A DNA stretch of 64,000 bases, from assembly GCA_002352545.1 (NCBI GenBank), contig DEIO01000020.1, positions 1-64,000 on the forward strand. The letters run 5' to 3'. Numbering within the stretch: the first letter of the stretch is position 1; every line of letters starts with the position of its first letter. Of the stretch, positions 27,400 through 36,400 are shown piece by piece. The translations under genes were made by a program, and so were the position numbers. A model generated the notes under the pieces. The model was not told the DNA's origin. It did no database searches and saw only the letters and a list, made by a program, of their open reading frames with translations. This stretch comes from Patescibacteria group bacterium UBA2772. GTDB taxonomy: Bacteria > Patescibacteriota > Minisyncoccia > Moranbacterales > DUUL01.

Positions 27400-28137
27400 T
27401 TACCTTACACACTCTGCCCACAACCCGACTTCTTCTCGTTTTGCTTTTTTCTCAGCAGCACGAAATTCTTTTTGATATTTATATGCGCTTCCTTTATATG
27501 TGTATTCCTTCGCGAATCCGTCTTCTATCAATTTCTTATTTAACATTGTTCCATCTTCCAAAAAAACATAACGTAATAAACGACCGTATTTATCTTCGTT
27601 ATCCTGAGTTTCGTCACTTTTTAAACTAACTTTTTTTTCAAACAAAAGTTCTTCTGTTTTTTCGGTTGCCTCTTTTCCATAACATTCCTTGCCTCGATAT
27701 TTCTCTCCAGTCTCAGGAGTATCAATACCGATAAATCTAACTTTTTCAAAAACCCCATTCATATCAATCGCAATTGTATCACCGTCATATATATACAACA
27801 CGTTATAAAAAGTTTCCTCATTTTCAACAGCCCAACCTTTGAGGGCTTCTCTATCTTTCATCAACCTTTCGTCAATCTCTTTTTCTGCTAGATAGTCTTT
27901 TTGCTCATCTTTCTCGATTTTTTGCAAATTCTTTTCTTGTCTTCCTTCTTTCTCAAGTAGAATTCTGTTTCTTTCACCCTCTTTCCAGTTATCTTTCTCG
28001 ATTTTCAATGCTTCCCCTCTTTGCTCTTGCAAAGCATACGAAGCAAACCCCCAGACAATCATGATCGTCATAAAGGTAAAAAGGAGCGTCGCAATCAAGA
28101 TAAAAGGTCTATTTTGATTTTTTATATTTTTTCTCAT
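27400..28137 (-). CDS. Membrane-anchored thermonuclease (SNase-like)
   Basis: Micrococcal-nuclease family. A membrane anchor (FILIATLLFTFMTIMIVWGF) and a charged coiled linker of about 80 residues precede the SNase domain: YDGDTIAIDMNG, VRFIGIDTPETG (catalytic Arg and Asp), GKEATEKTEELL, and DKYGRLLRYVFLEDG (second catalytic Arg), with EKKAKREEVGLW at the end. It probably degrades extracellular nucleic acid at the cell surface, fitting a scavenging lifestyle. Frame intact; it converges with the decayed M23 gene and the two stops are adjacent. Confidence 0.93.
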   Translation of the reverse strand: MRKNIKNQNRPFILIATLLFTFMTIMIVWGFASYALQEQRGEALKIEKDNWKEGERNRILLEKEGRQEKNLQKIEKDEQKDYLAEKEIDERLMKDREALKGWAVENEETFYNVLYIYDGDTIAIDMNGVFEKVRFIGIDTPETGEKYRGKECYGKEATEKTEELLFEKKVSLKSDETQDNEDKYGRLLRYVFLEDGTMLNKKLIEDGFAKEYTYKGSAYKYQKEFRAAEKKAKREEVGLWAECVR

Positions 28138-28287
28138 TTTAAAAGTTATTTTCTTGTATTAGCAATTTCTTTTCTTTCTGCATCTGCAGATAATTTAACT
28201 GCTACTTTTTTGAAAATTAATTATATTAGCAGAAACGCAACAATAAATAACATTATACACAAAAAAGGCTTTGTTCCTTTTGTTTTA

Positions 28288-28527
28288 TTATTTATTATTT
28301 GTTTTCATCTTGTTTAAATAAAGTCTTTCAACCTTCGTTCGAGCCCAATCGGTTTTTCTCAAAAAAGTTAGACTTGAGTTGATGCTTGGATTTTTTAAAA
28401 AACAATTTATATTAATCTCCTCCGCTAATTCTTTCCAGGTGTATTCTTCTCTTAATGCTTCCATAATTTCTTTTAGTGTAATCTCATGTAAAGGATTATT
28501 TCTTTGTTCTCCTGTTCGTTTCTCTTT
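28288..28527 (-). CDS. VF530-family DNA-binding protein
   Basis: Matches the VF530/DUF2132 family: NPLHEITLKEIMEALREE, WKELAEEININCFLKNPS and SSLTFLRKTDWARTKVERLY. The family is small, all-helical and annotated as DNA-binding. I start at the ATG 28527, close to the family's usual N-terminus. The frame stays open upstream to TTG 28608, and beyond a TGA and a TAG it can be followed back to an ATG near 28703, so a longer decayed N-terminus is possible. Confidence 0.82.
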   Translation of the reverse strand, partial: KEKRTGEQRNNPLHEITLKEIMEALREEYTWKELAEEININCFLKNPSINSSLTFLRKTDWARTKVERLYLNKMKTNNK

Positions 28528-28711
28528 CATAGTTTTGTATATTTTTGAATTTACTTGTCTCTGGTATTCTTCCGTAGTGATTCTGTCATTGCTTTTGCAA
28601 ATAATCAACCTTAAGACAACTTTTAAGACTATCCCCTCAATTCAATCACGACCCTAGTCATCACAAACTCTGTTTTTTATGATATTTGTATTTTGTTTTT
28701 TCATTTAGTCA

Positions 28712-28741
28712 TTACATATGTTATTACACGTGTAATGACAT
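28712..28741. promoter_or_regulatory. Palindromic element shared with 54118-54147
   Basis: TTACATATGT then TATTACACGTGTAATGACAT. The core ATTACACGTGTAAT is a perfect palindrome and extends to 24 bp with one mismatch. The same 30 bp, one base different, occurs before the gene starting at 54099. Both copies lie on the upstream side of a minus-strand gene. Likely a regulator-binding site. Confidence 0.6.
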
Positions 28742-28769
28742 ACTAAAACTTTTTTCATCAATTATATCC

Positions 28770-29702
28770 TTAGTGTATTCTCGAAGTCTCAAGCTCAATT
28801 TGAATACTAACTGCTGATGGAACCTTTGTTTTTATCTTTTCTTCGATTTTATCAATCAAAACTTCAATCTTGTCAGTTGTAAGTTTATTCTCAAAATTGA
28901 TTTCAACATTAATCATTAACTTTTCTGGTCCAATATGTAATGTTCTCAAATCAACAACTTCTTCAACTTCCGCAAATGATTTAATCGTTTCTGCGATTTT
29001 CTTTTCAGTGGAATCACTTGCACTTCTTCCAACCAAAAGATCTTTTGCTCTTTTGATTAGATATATATCCAAAAGACCCAAGATTCCAGCAATTAGCATT
29101 GCTCCAAGCCCATCCCATCTTGCATCACCCGTAATTTGATACAAAAACAAAGTGAAAATTCCTAAAGCTGAAGCCAACACTCCTGTAAAATCAAGAACCA
29201 ATGATGTTTTTGTTTCGATCAATACTCCGTGTGTGAAAACACTCCAAAGTTTGCTTAAATGTTTTTTCCGCAACAGCCTTTGCATACTAAGCCACATTGC
29301 ATACCCATTTGTAAAAACAGAAACAAACAAAACTATATAAGCCCAAAAAAGTTGACTAATTGGTTGAGGATTAATAAATCTTTGAAGACCAAGATAGAAA
29401 GAAACCACCGCAGTGATTGTAAAAGTGAAAAGCGTTGAAAGAAAGGTCCAAAAATACAATTCTCTACCATGACCGTATGGATAACGCTTATCTCTCGGCA
29501 ACCTTGCTCTTTTCACACCGAAAATAAGAAGTCCTGAGGAAACAAGGTCTGCAAAACCTTGCAACACTTGTGAAATCATAACCACACTACCACTCATCAC
29601 AGCCACGACAAGATTGATCACAACATCGCTTATATCAACCAAAAAGGAAACTACAACAGCTCGTTCAGCAGATACAATTTTAAGTTTTTTTATTTTTCGC
29701 AT
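28770..29702 (-). CDS. Cation diffusion facilitator (CDF) metal transporter
   Basis: Zn/Fe/Mn-exporting antiporter family. Six membrane helices in residues 15-210: the first pair includes FLVDISDVVINLVVAVMSG and SQVLQGFADLVSSGLLIFG (metal-site Asp), then KRYPYGHGRELYFWTF, which is characteristic of the family, and DFTGVLASALGI. The cytoplasmic C-terminal ferredoxin-like domain (about 215-310) has EEVVDLRTLHIGPEKLMINV. Length 310 is typical, frame intact. Metal specificity cannot be told. Monocistronic. Confidence 0.92.
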   Translation of the reverse strand: MRKIKKLKIVSAERAVVVSFLVDISDVVINLVVAVMSGSVVMISQVLQGFADLVSSGLLIFGVKRARLPRDKRYPYGHGRELYFWTFLSTLFTFTITAVVSFYLGLQRFINPQPISQLFWAYIVLFVSVFTNGYAMWLSMQRLLRKKHLSKLWSVFTHGVLIETKTSLVLDFTGVLASALGIFTLFLYQITGDARWDGLGAMLIAGILGLLDIYLIKRAKDLLVGRSASDSTEKKIAETIKSFAEVEEVVDLRTLHIGPEKLMINVEINFENKLTTDKIEVLIDKIEEKIKTKVPSAVSIQIELETSRIH

Positions 29703-29864
29703 TTATACACTAACTATTTAATTATTTTTTTGTTTATTATTTATAAATTTAAAAACATTTATATTATACCATCTAAAAGAACCCTTTCAAATTTTAATTC
29801 TAAAACAAAACAAGAAAGTTCTGTTTTTGCTTTTTATTTTCAAAAGAATAGAATTAAAATAGGT

Positions 29865-30225
29865 TTGACTATTTAGCAGAAAAATGAATTTTGCCAAATA
29901 GTCAAGAAGATTAACCTTCAAAACAGGAGAAACCTATGTATACCAGCTGGCGTGTAAGGAAACAAAACATGTATTCTTCTTTTAGGTGCAAAGCTATTTT
30001 TTGCGCAAACAATCGTTGCTATTTCTATTGCAAAGGAAGGAGGTGATCACCTTTCTAGTGTCTCCTGGCAATCGTGCCATACGGCACTAGGGTTAATTGC
30101 TATAAAAACTGTAAATAACCCGCCGGGGCCAATTCCCCTGGTTAAGACTCTTTAAAACACATAGGGGCTGGTTCAAAATCGAATCAGCCCACTCTCTCTT
30201 ATTCAAACAAGACCTTTTTATTCTA
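29865..30225 (+). ncRNA. Hairpin-rich, GC-elevated locus, candidate structured RNA
   Basis: Between a CDF gene and decayed purC. Hairpins: TTGACTATTT with AAATAGTCAA (29865-29905); the palindrome AGGTGATCACCT (30040-30051) carrying a full anti-16S-tail SD; GTGCC/GGCAC near 30074-30087; CCGGGG/CCCCTGG (30123-30141) with outer AACC/GGTT; GGGCTG and CAGCCC (30164-30190). Local GC is well above the surroundings. It does not match tmRNA, RNase P or SRP RNA signatures that I know. A small Cys-rich ORF lies inside it. Confidence 0.4.
29936..30046 (+). CDS. Possible 36-aa Cys-rich small protein
   Basis: An ATG preceded by AGGAGA at a good distance opens a 36-codon frame ending TGA. The C-terminal half has four Cys (RCKAIFCANNRCYFYC), a spacing compatible with a small metal-binding knuckle, and the protein is basic. 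The stop overlaps a second perfect SD (AAGGAGGTGATC at 30034). It could instead be part of a structured RNA. Too short for the usual gene callers. Confidence 0.4.
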   Translation: MYTSWRVRKQNMYSSFRCKAIFCANNRCYFYCKGRR

Positions 30226-30493
30226 AAAAGAGCTTTTTTTATTTATATCCTGTAAACATCACTTGATAAAACTAAGATTTTCAGTCATAGTTTTCTAATT
30301 TTCTGCAAAATGCGAAAGATTGAGTACTCTCGAATCAACTAATCGAATCAAAACTGTTAAAAGAAAACGAGCACTTGCTCGAAATCGACAACAATCCTGA
30401 TAACAACGCCATGTGCGCAATTGCTGTCACAAGGATGGATGAAATCATGGAAGAAATTCCATGATTTCAAACGTGATATTGCTCTTGCACACC

Positions 30494-31452
30494 TTACCGG
30501 CGAAAGAAAAATGCCCGATAACTCTCCTGGGTGTCTTTCAAAACATCATCTGGAGGAATGATAGTGGAATCTTCTTTGATCCCGACTTTCTCTCCCCAAT
30601 CACGAATTCCTTGTTTGTCAAAACTGGGAGACGCACCATCATACAAAACCCCTTCATGCTATGGCCAGCATCTTGAGGAATCAGAAGTCAAGACCTCATC
30701 AATCAAAATGAGAGACCAATACTCCTGACCCTCCACACGTACCAATCCGAATTCAAATTTGGTATCAGCAAAAACAATACCATGCTGACTTATGACTTCA
30801 TTAGCAATGCTATAAAGTTTAAGAGATTTTTCCCGGATCTCTTTTGCCAGACCCTTACACCTCCTAATCGCAAGACCATCTGTTCAAAATTGATATTCTC
30901 GTCTTTCTCTCCCGCAGGAGCTTTTGTGGAGGGAGTGAAAAGTGGCTCTGGTAATCTGCTACCGTCAGACAATCCTTTTGGCAGTTCAAAACCACAGACC
31001 ATTCCGGATTTATTATAATCTTTCAAACCAGATCCAGTGAGATAGCCTCGTACAATAGCCTCAACGGAAAGCACGTCTACTTTTTCAACAATCAAGCAAC
31101 GCTTTTGTAACTCCACATTTCCTTGTAACTGCGAGAGAATGAACGAATCAATTTCGCTACCATAAGCAATTAAATGATTATCAATTTCTGTGAAGATTCG
31201 ATCCAGCCAAAAAACTGTGACTGCAGTTAAAACCATGCCCTTGGTTGGAATGGTTGCGCCCAAGACACGATCGAAAATGCTAACCCTGTCAGATGCATAA
31301 ATCAAACAATATGAGAAATACTCTGGCAAATCAAACATTTCACGAGCTTTTCCAGTTGCAATATGCACCAAACCTGCCGTTTCAAAGTGCTCTATCAGCT
31401 TAATTTCTCTTGCATCCTTCGAGATAAAGCTTATATTAACATTGCTTTTCAT
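30494..31452 (-). pseudogene. purC: Decayed SAICAR synthetase gene
   Basis: Phosphoribosylaminoimidazole-succinocarboxamide synthase of de novo purine synthesis. The intact first part (220 codons) has GLVHIATGKAREMFDLPEY, YASDRVSIFDRVLGATIPTK, EAIVRGYLTGSGLKDY and LFTPSTKAPAGEKDENI. Near 30845 the frame shifts, and the continuation LAKEIREKSLKLYSIANEV, GIVFADTKFEFGLV and SPSFDKQGIRDWGE lies in a neighbouring frame broken by one TAG (about 30672). A strong SD (AAAAAAGGAG) precedes the ATG. Patescibacteria usually lack this pathway, so an acquired, decaying gene is likely. Confidence 0.85.
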
Positions 31453-31592
31453 AATCTGACTCCTTTTTTGTCATTCTAATCAAATTTAACATCTTTTCAC
31501 TTGCCTCTTTCTTTGCCTTATTCAAAATTATGCCATAACCTCCTTATCTCAAAAATGATTTGAAACTATATTTACATTCATATGTATTAATA

Positions 31593-31627
31593 AAAAGAAC
31601 AATGCTGAAGTCTAACATTGTTCTTTT
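31593..31627. terminator. Hairpin terminator after glmS
   Basis: AAAAGAACAATG and CATTGTTCTTTT pair around an 11-base loop, with T-rich tails in both directions. Confidence 0.85.
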
Positions 31628-31647
31628 GTTTTTTCAACAAGACCTCT

Positions 31648-33389
31648 CTATTCAACAGTCACTGATTTTGCTAAGTTTCTTGGCTTGTCGACATCAAGAC
31701 CTTTTAGTTTTGCGACATAATATGCAAATAGTTGAAGTGGTACTGTTGCCAAAATTGGAGTAAGCATTTCCAAAGTTTTAGGAATATAAATCACTTCATC
31801 AACAATTTTTTCAAGTCCTTTACACTGTCTTTTGGCGCAATGAAAAATGAAGGAAACTTTTTATCAATAAGTGCAATTGAACCATGTTTCATTTCCCCAG
31901 AAGGAAATCCCTCAGCATGAATATATGAAATCTCCTTCAACTTAAGAGCTCCTTCACTAGCAAGTGGCTGACAATATTTTCTGCCCAAAAAAGCAAAATC
32001 CTTAACTTTATAATATCTTTTTGCAATTTCTTCGACGTTATTGTCTTGTAGAAATTCTTCAACTCTTTTAGGAAGTTCTTTAAGTTCACTCAATATTCGC
32101 TGCCCCATCACAAGTGACATTCTTCTTTGTCTACCCAAGAAAACTGTCATAAGAGCCAAAATAGCCACCTGGGAAGTAAATGCTTTAGTAGAAGCAACTG
32201 ATACTTCTGGTCCGATATGATTATAGATTCCCGCATCAGTTTCACGTGCAATTGTTGATCCAACACTATTAACCACTCCCAAAATTAAAGCTCCTTTATT
32301 CTTAGCTTCACGAATTCCAGCTAATGTATCGGCAGTCTCTCCGGATTGACTAATAGCAATAACTGCTGTTTTCTTATCTAAAATTGGATTTCTATAACGA
32401 AACTCACTCGCCCACTCAACTTCAACAGGAATTCCAGCATATTCCTCCAGCATATATTCGCCTATAAGACCTGCATGCCAAGCTGTTCCACAAGCTACAA
32501 TAATAATTCTCTCAATATCACGTAAACGATCTGAGACTTCATTCAAACCACCTAATTTTGCCCTTCCATCTTCAATGGAAATTCTCCCTCCAAAAGTATC
32601 TTTTAGTGATTTTGGTTGTTCGAATATCTCTTTTAGCATAAAATGTTCAAATCCTTTTTTAGAAACTTCTTCAATATCCCATTTTACATCCTCAATATTC
32701 TTTTGAACTAGATTTGAACTAGCATCAAAAACTCGATAACCTTCCATTGTGATTTCAGCCATTTCACCATCTTCAAGATAAACAACTTTTTTTGTGTATT
32801 GCAAAATTGCAGACACATCTGAAGCAATAACGGTTTCACCTTCACCAACTCCTATCACCAAGGGACTACCACATCGAGCCACAAACAATTTCTTAGGTTC
32901 TTTTTCACTAAAAACCACCAACCCGTAAGCTCCTTTAATAATATGTAAAACTTCTTTTAATGTCTTCGCTAAATCCCCTTTGTACAAATCTTCAATAAGA
33001 TGAGGGATTACTTCTGTATCAGTTTGTGAACAAAATTTATGACCTTTTTTCTTTAACTTCTCTTTTAATTCTGCATAGTTTTCAATAATTCCATTATGCA
33101 CAACCTGGAACTTGCCTGTGCAATCAGAGTGTGGATGCGCGTTTGCTTTTGATGGTTTCCCGTGAGTTGCCCAACGTGTATGTGCAATTCCAATACTTCC
33201 AGTCACATTTTTGTTTCCGATTTTTTTTTCTAACTCTTTTATCTTGCCTACTGACTTAAAAGTTTTAGTTGTTTTATCAAAAATAGCAACGCCTGAAGAA
33301 TCGTATCCACGATATTCAAGTTTCTTCAAACCATCTAACAAAATAGGCATTGCCTGCTTTTTCCCAATATAACCAACAATTCCACACAT
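31648..33389 (-). pseudogene. glmS: Glucosamine-6-phosphate synthase gene with C-terminal deletion and frameshift
   Basis: GlmS makes glucosamine-6-phosphate for peptidoglycan. The N-terminal Cys-glutaminase (MCGIVGYIGKKQAMPILLDG) and first SIS domain (VACGTAWHAGLIGEYMLEEY, SQSGETADTL) are intact, as is the second SIS domain up to FFIAPKDSV. Then about 25-30 family residues are missing and the frame changes. The conserved end VIYIPKTLEMLTPILATVPL ... DVDKPRNLAKSVTVE is present but in the other frame, stopping at 31648. The direct product would be 532 residues ending LLMK. The catalytic C-terminal tail is lost unless the sequence is wrong. Confidence 0.88.
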
Positions 33390-33446
33390 ATTTTTTTTAA
33401 TTACTTTTTAGTCTCATAACTCTCAATAAATATCAAAATAATCTTT

Positions 33447-34190
33447 CTATTTTTCTAATAGATTCCAAAGTTGCAGAAATATCACTCTCTGTGTTTCATA
33501 TATCATTCTATTTTCAATAATAACTCCGACAGGAACACCGCATATATCTCGAGAAATGAAAGCACATTTTCCAGCATAGATTAGAATAAAAGTTGCTGAG
33601 TTTTGCTTTGTCCCAAGCCATCTGCGTTTATCTAAACCATTTGTCTTCCCACCTTTAGCCAATGAAATTGCTTTTACTTTTAGCCCTTTTTGGATTCTAT
33701 CTTTAGTAAAATTTGGATATGCCTCCTTGATATCCTCACTAGCCTCTGTCGCAGAATAAACATAATATTCCTTCTCCTCATTCGTCTTCATTACTTCAAA
33801 AATATCTTCTAAAATAACCTTAATCCCCATCCGTCCTTCATAGAATTTTGTTGTTGGTTTTTGTCCATTTTTGTCTTGCACTGATCTAAATTCTGGAATC
33901 ATCTTTTCAATTTCACTTTTTGCTGATTGCAACTTTCTTTCTTTTTCTTTCACTAGAATATTCAACTTCTCTGGATCTTCAGCAATAAATTTTTGTTTTG
34001 TTTTATGATGATAAAAAGCTGCCAAACCTTTCGCTTGGAGTTTTTTTAAAATATCATACACACTGCCCCTGTTTATCTTAGTAATTTCTGCTAAGCCCCG
34101 AACAGAAATAGCACCACTTTTCAGTAATGCTAGATATATCTTTACTTCCTTCTCCGAGAGTCCTATTTTTTCAAAAATAGCTGTCTTCAT
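33447..34190 (-). CDS. TrmB-family transcriptional regulator
   Basis: Sugar-responsive type regulator, common in archaea and some bacteria. The N-terminal winged helix is LSEKEVKIYLALLKSGAISV ... INRGSVYDILKKLQAKGLA, followed by a charged coiled linker and a C-terminal effector-like domain (about 100-247) starting KFYEGRMGIKVILEDIF. The ATG at 34190 fits the family; an upstream start adds ten residues. It lies 57 bp before glmS on the same strand, so control of amino-sugar synthesis is a reasonable guess. Frame intact, unlike its neighbours on both sides. Confidence 0.87.
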   Translation of the reverse strand: MKTAIFEKIGLSEKEVKIYLALLKSGAISVRGLAEITKINRGSVYDILKKLQAKGLAAFYHHKTKQKFIAEDPEKLNILVKEKERKLQSAKSEIEKMIPEFRSVQDKNGQKPTTKFYEGRMGIKVILEDIFEVMKTNEEKEYYVYSATEASEDIKEAYPNFTKDRIQKGLKVKAISLAKGGKTNGLDKRRWLGTKQNSATFILIYAGKCAFISRDICGVPVGVIIENRMIYETQRVIFLQLWNLLEK

Positions 34191-34404
34191 TTGATTATTT
34201 TTTACTTTAAAGCTAATCACTAACTACTATGCTCTATATTATGATTGATTTTAAATATTGTCAACTTTAGTTCTACACTTTATTATTAAGACTCTTATCT
34301 TTGCTTTATAATAAGTTTAATGAAAGAATATCTATGTCACAATTTCCATATACAACTTTTCAAACAACACTCTGCGTAAGTTCATTATTTCATTTTCTTA
34401 TATC

Positions 34405-34440
34405 AAAAAAGACTGTTGATTTAAATTCAAATCAACAGCC
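34405..34440 (-). terminator. Terminator at the end of decayed purB
   Basis: GACTGTTGATTT pairs with AAATCAACAGCC (one mismatch) with a T run on the minus strand. The last codons of the purB frame run into it, which suggests the original stop was lost. Confidence 0.8.
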
Positions 34441-36063
34441 TTTTTGGCTCTCTCTTGTTATGATATTTTAAACTCTTATTTGCATACACAGCTCCCTGAA
34501 TCCCAGAAATTCTTTTTGCGTATTTCCCAGCCTCCAAATTGACAGGAGCAACTAATACGAAAAAGTCAGAAAGCTCAAGCAATCTTGCGCAAACATCAGA
34601 AGAGAGCTGAAGTTCTTTCATCACTCTTTCTAGTCAGCTTTTGAATTCCTTGGCATTAGCATAACTTCCATCGGGATTAATTGAAATTTCTTGGACAAGA
34701 CGATAAGCGTCATCTTCAATTCTAATAGCCTTAAGATAAGTTTGTATTGCATTCCCACACATCCCAGGATATTCAGCAAGATACCTATCAATATTACGAT
34801 AGTTAGGAACACACCTCCCAAATTCTTTCATGATTCGATCAATACCGATAAAAAATGGCATAAAATAACCACCTATCTTTCTGAAAAGATAGGATCTCGA
34901 CATATTATCCTGAAGAGGATAATTCGGCAATTCTGCTATAAAAAATTCAGATTGCTCTGCACTTCCCAAAAGCATCGTGATAGCACCTTCGATACCCCAA
35001 AAATTTGTTTCCACTGACATAATCGAGGAACCTTTCTCTCCTTCCTTTTTTATTTTTACAAAAAATTGACCCAGGCAACTGGTTAATCTGCAAATATCTT
35101 GTGCGAACTTGATTATCTGTCCCAGCATATTGACGATTATACTCAAGATTCTAACTTCCTTTTGATAGGGATTACATTGATCAATCATCGTATCATGGTG
35201 TAAACCCAGTTTTTTGGTCACAAAATCTTCAAAAAATTGCCATCAATCTAATCCGGAAAATGCCGCATAATGGCAAATCATATTACCAGTAGCACCTCCC
35301 ATTTTCCCGGAACAAGATTTCAGTTTACCTTTTTGGTCTATCAGATTCTTCAAAAAACCAACAGTAGCTACCGCTGGAACAGAAACACTTTTGTTATAAA
35401 CAGTGGGTTCAGTCACTTGCTGGTGGGTAAATGCTAGCATAACCAACAACTTATTGGGGTCTTCTTGTCACTTTGTAGCTTGGTTGATTACAAACTCCTA
35501 AAAATCAATCACTTTGGGAATTACATGATGATAAACCAACTTGTTAGTCATCAAACCAGTAACATTGCCAATAACGTCTTCTGAAGTTGTAGCAAAATAA
35601 ACGCCCTCAATTAAATTAGCCAGCGAAGGAATTTCCTTGGCAATCAGAAATTTCAAAAAATCTCCTGCAGCAGCGGTATCATGATCTGTGAATTTCTCAA
35701 TAAACTGGACCCGCATAATTTCATTTGACCCAAACCGCATCGTTCGCAAAGAATTCTTTTCTAAACTGGTCAATTGACGCAAAATTGCATATCGGAAGTT
35801 TTGTTCTGATTTTTACCGACAAAATCACACAGAGCAATAAAATACTTAGCCATTACTCTAAATCGCAACTTTGCATATTCCATATCAGACGTAACACCCC
35901 AAAGAAACTCAACATGCTTCAAATATCTGCTGAGTTCTAGCGTAGGCACAAGCAATTTTTTAATATCTTCTTTGGTTGCCTTTTGTTTAAAAAGTGTTTC
36001 CAGCGAAGGAAATTTTTTGCCATAACCTCTTAACATTGCTTCGACTATCGAATTTTCTTGCAT
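34427..36063 (-). pseudogene. purB: Decayed adenylosuccinate lyase gene
   Basis: Fumarase/aspartase-superfamily lyase of purine synthesis, close to the E. coli PurB type. Recognisable blocks are EYAKLRFRVMAKYFIALCDF, FTDHDTAAAGDFLKFLIAKE, THQQVTEPTVYNKS, GKMGGATGNMICHYAAFSGL, WQFFEDFV and GSSIMSVETNFWGIEG. Lesions: one frameshift near 35790, TAG near 35498, and TGA near 35472, 35242 and 34633. The signature GSSxMPxKxNP is itself eroded. The TGA in SGLD-stop-WQFFEDFV lies where E. coli PurB has D-W-H-Q-F. A strong SD (AAAGGAG) precedes the ATG. Confidence 0.85.
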
Positions 36064-36216
36064 AGTTCCAACTCCTTTACTTGAGATTTATCTAGAATTC
36101 TTTTGCATTAAGCAAAAACATCATAAATTTTCAAAAAAACCAATTAACTATAGTTAAGTCAATTGCATAATAATACTATATCACAGCAAAAAAACAAGGT
36201 TTTTATCTATTAACAA

Positions 36217-36248
36217 AAACCCTGCCGATCTAATAATCAGCAGGGTTT
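36217..36248 (-). terminator. Terminator of the 38-aa gene
   Basis: AAACCCTGC and GCAGGGTTT pair around a 14-base loop, with a T run on the minus-strand side (GGGTTTTTG). Confidence 0.85.
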
Positions 36249-36267
36249 CACCTAATAGAATTTTCCA

Positions 36268-36384
36268 TCAAAAGATTTTTGACAAAACCCAAATCACAAA
36301 GAAAACAAAAACCATTTTCCCAATAGCGCTCTTGGGGATAAAATTAAAGCTATTGCCACCTCTTCTACCTGCTCCTCTTTTCAT
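36268..36384 (-). CDS. Small membrane protein, 38 aa
   Basis: A strong SD (AAAAAAGGAG, six bases from the ATG) opens a 38-codon frame: a basic glycine-rich head MKRGAGRRGGNSFNF and a hydrophobic helix MVFVFFVIWVLSKIF. It ends TGA, and a clear terminator follows 20 bp later, so this is a complete tiny transcription unit. It is below the size limit of many gene callers. Function unknown. Confidence 0.65.
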   Translation of the reverse strand: MKRGAGRRGGNSFNFIPKSAIGKMVFVFFVIWVLSKIF

Positions 36385-36400
36385 AAGAGACTCCTTTTTT

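Noticed and set aside
30033..30051. Match to the 16S rRNA 3' end on the minus strand
   Set aside because: Only about 12 bases match, because a perfect SD is by definition the complement of the 16S tail. No other rRNA sequence is nearby.
30160..30195. T-arm-like GGTTCAAAATC with GGGCTG/CAGCCC arms, as a tRNA or tmRNA end
   Set aside because: No acceptor, D or anticodon arms are in register and no CCA-type end follows. It is a simple hairpin.
30327..30464. Plus-strand frame containing KLLKENEHLLEIDNN and MEEIP
   Set aside because: About 46 codons, no start codon or SD. It could be a gene fragment but is too short and unsupported to annotate.
31460..31550. Short gene upstream of purC (minus) after AAGGAGG near 31543
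   Set aside because: The ATG after that SD reads only MA then stop. The neighbouring frame of about 28 codons has no start at a useful distance. It may be a relic, but I cannot support it.
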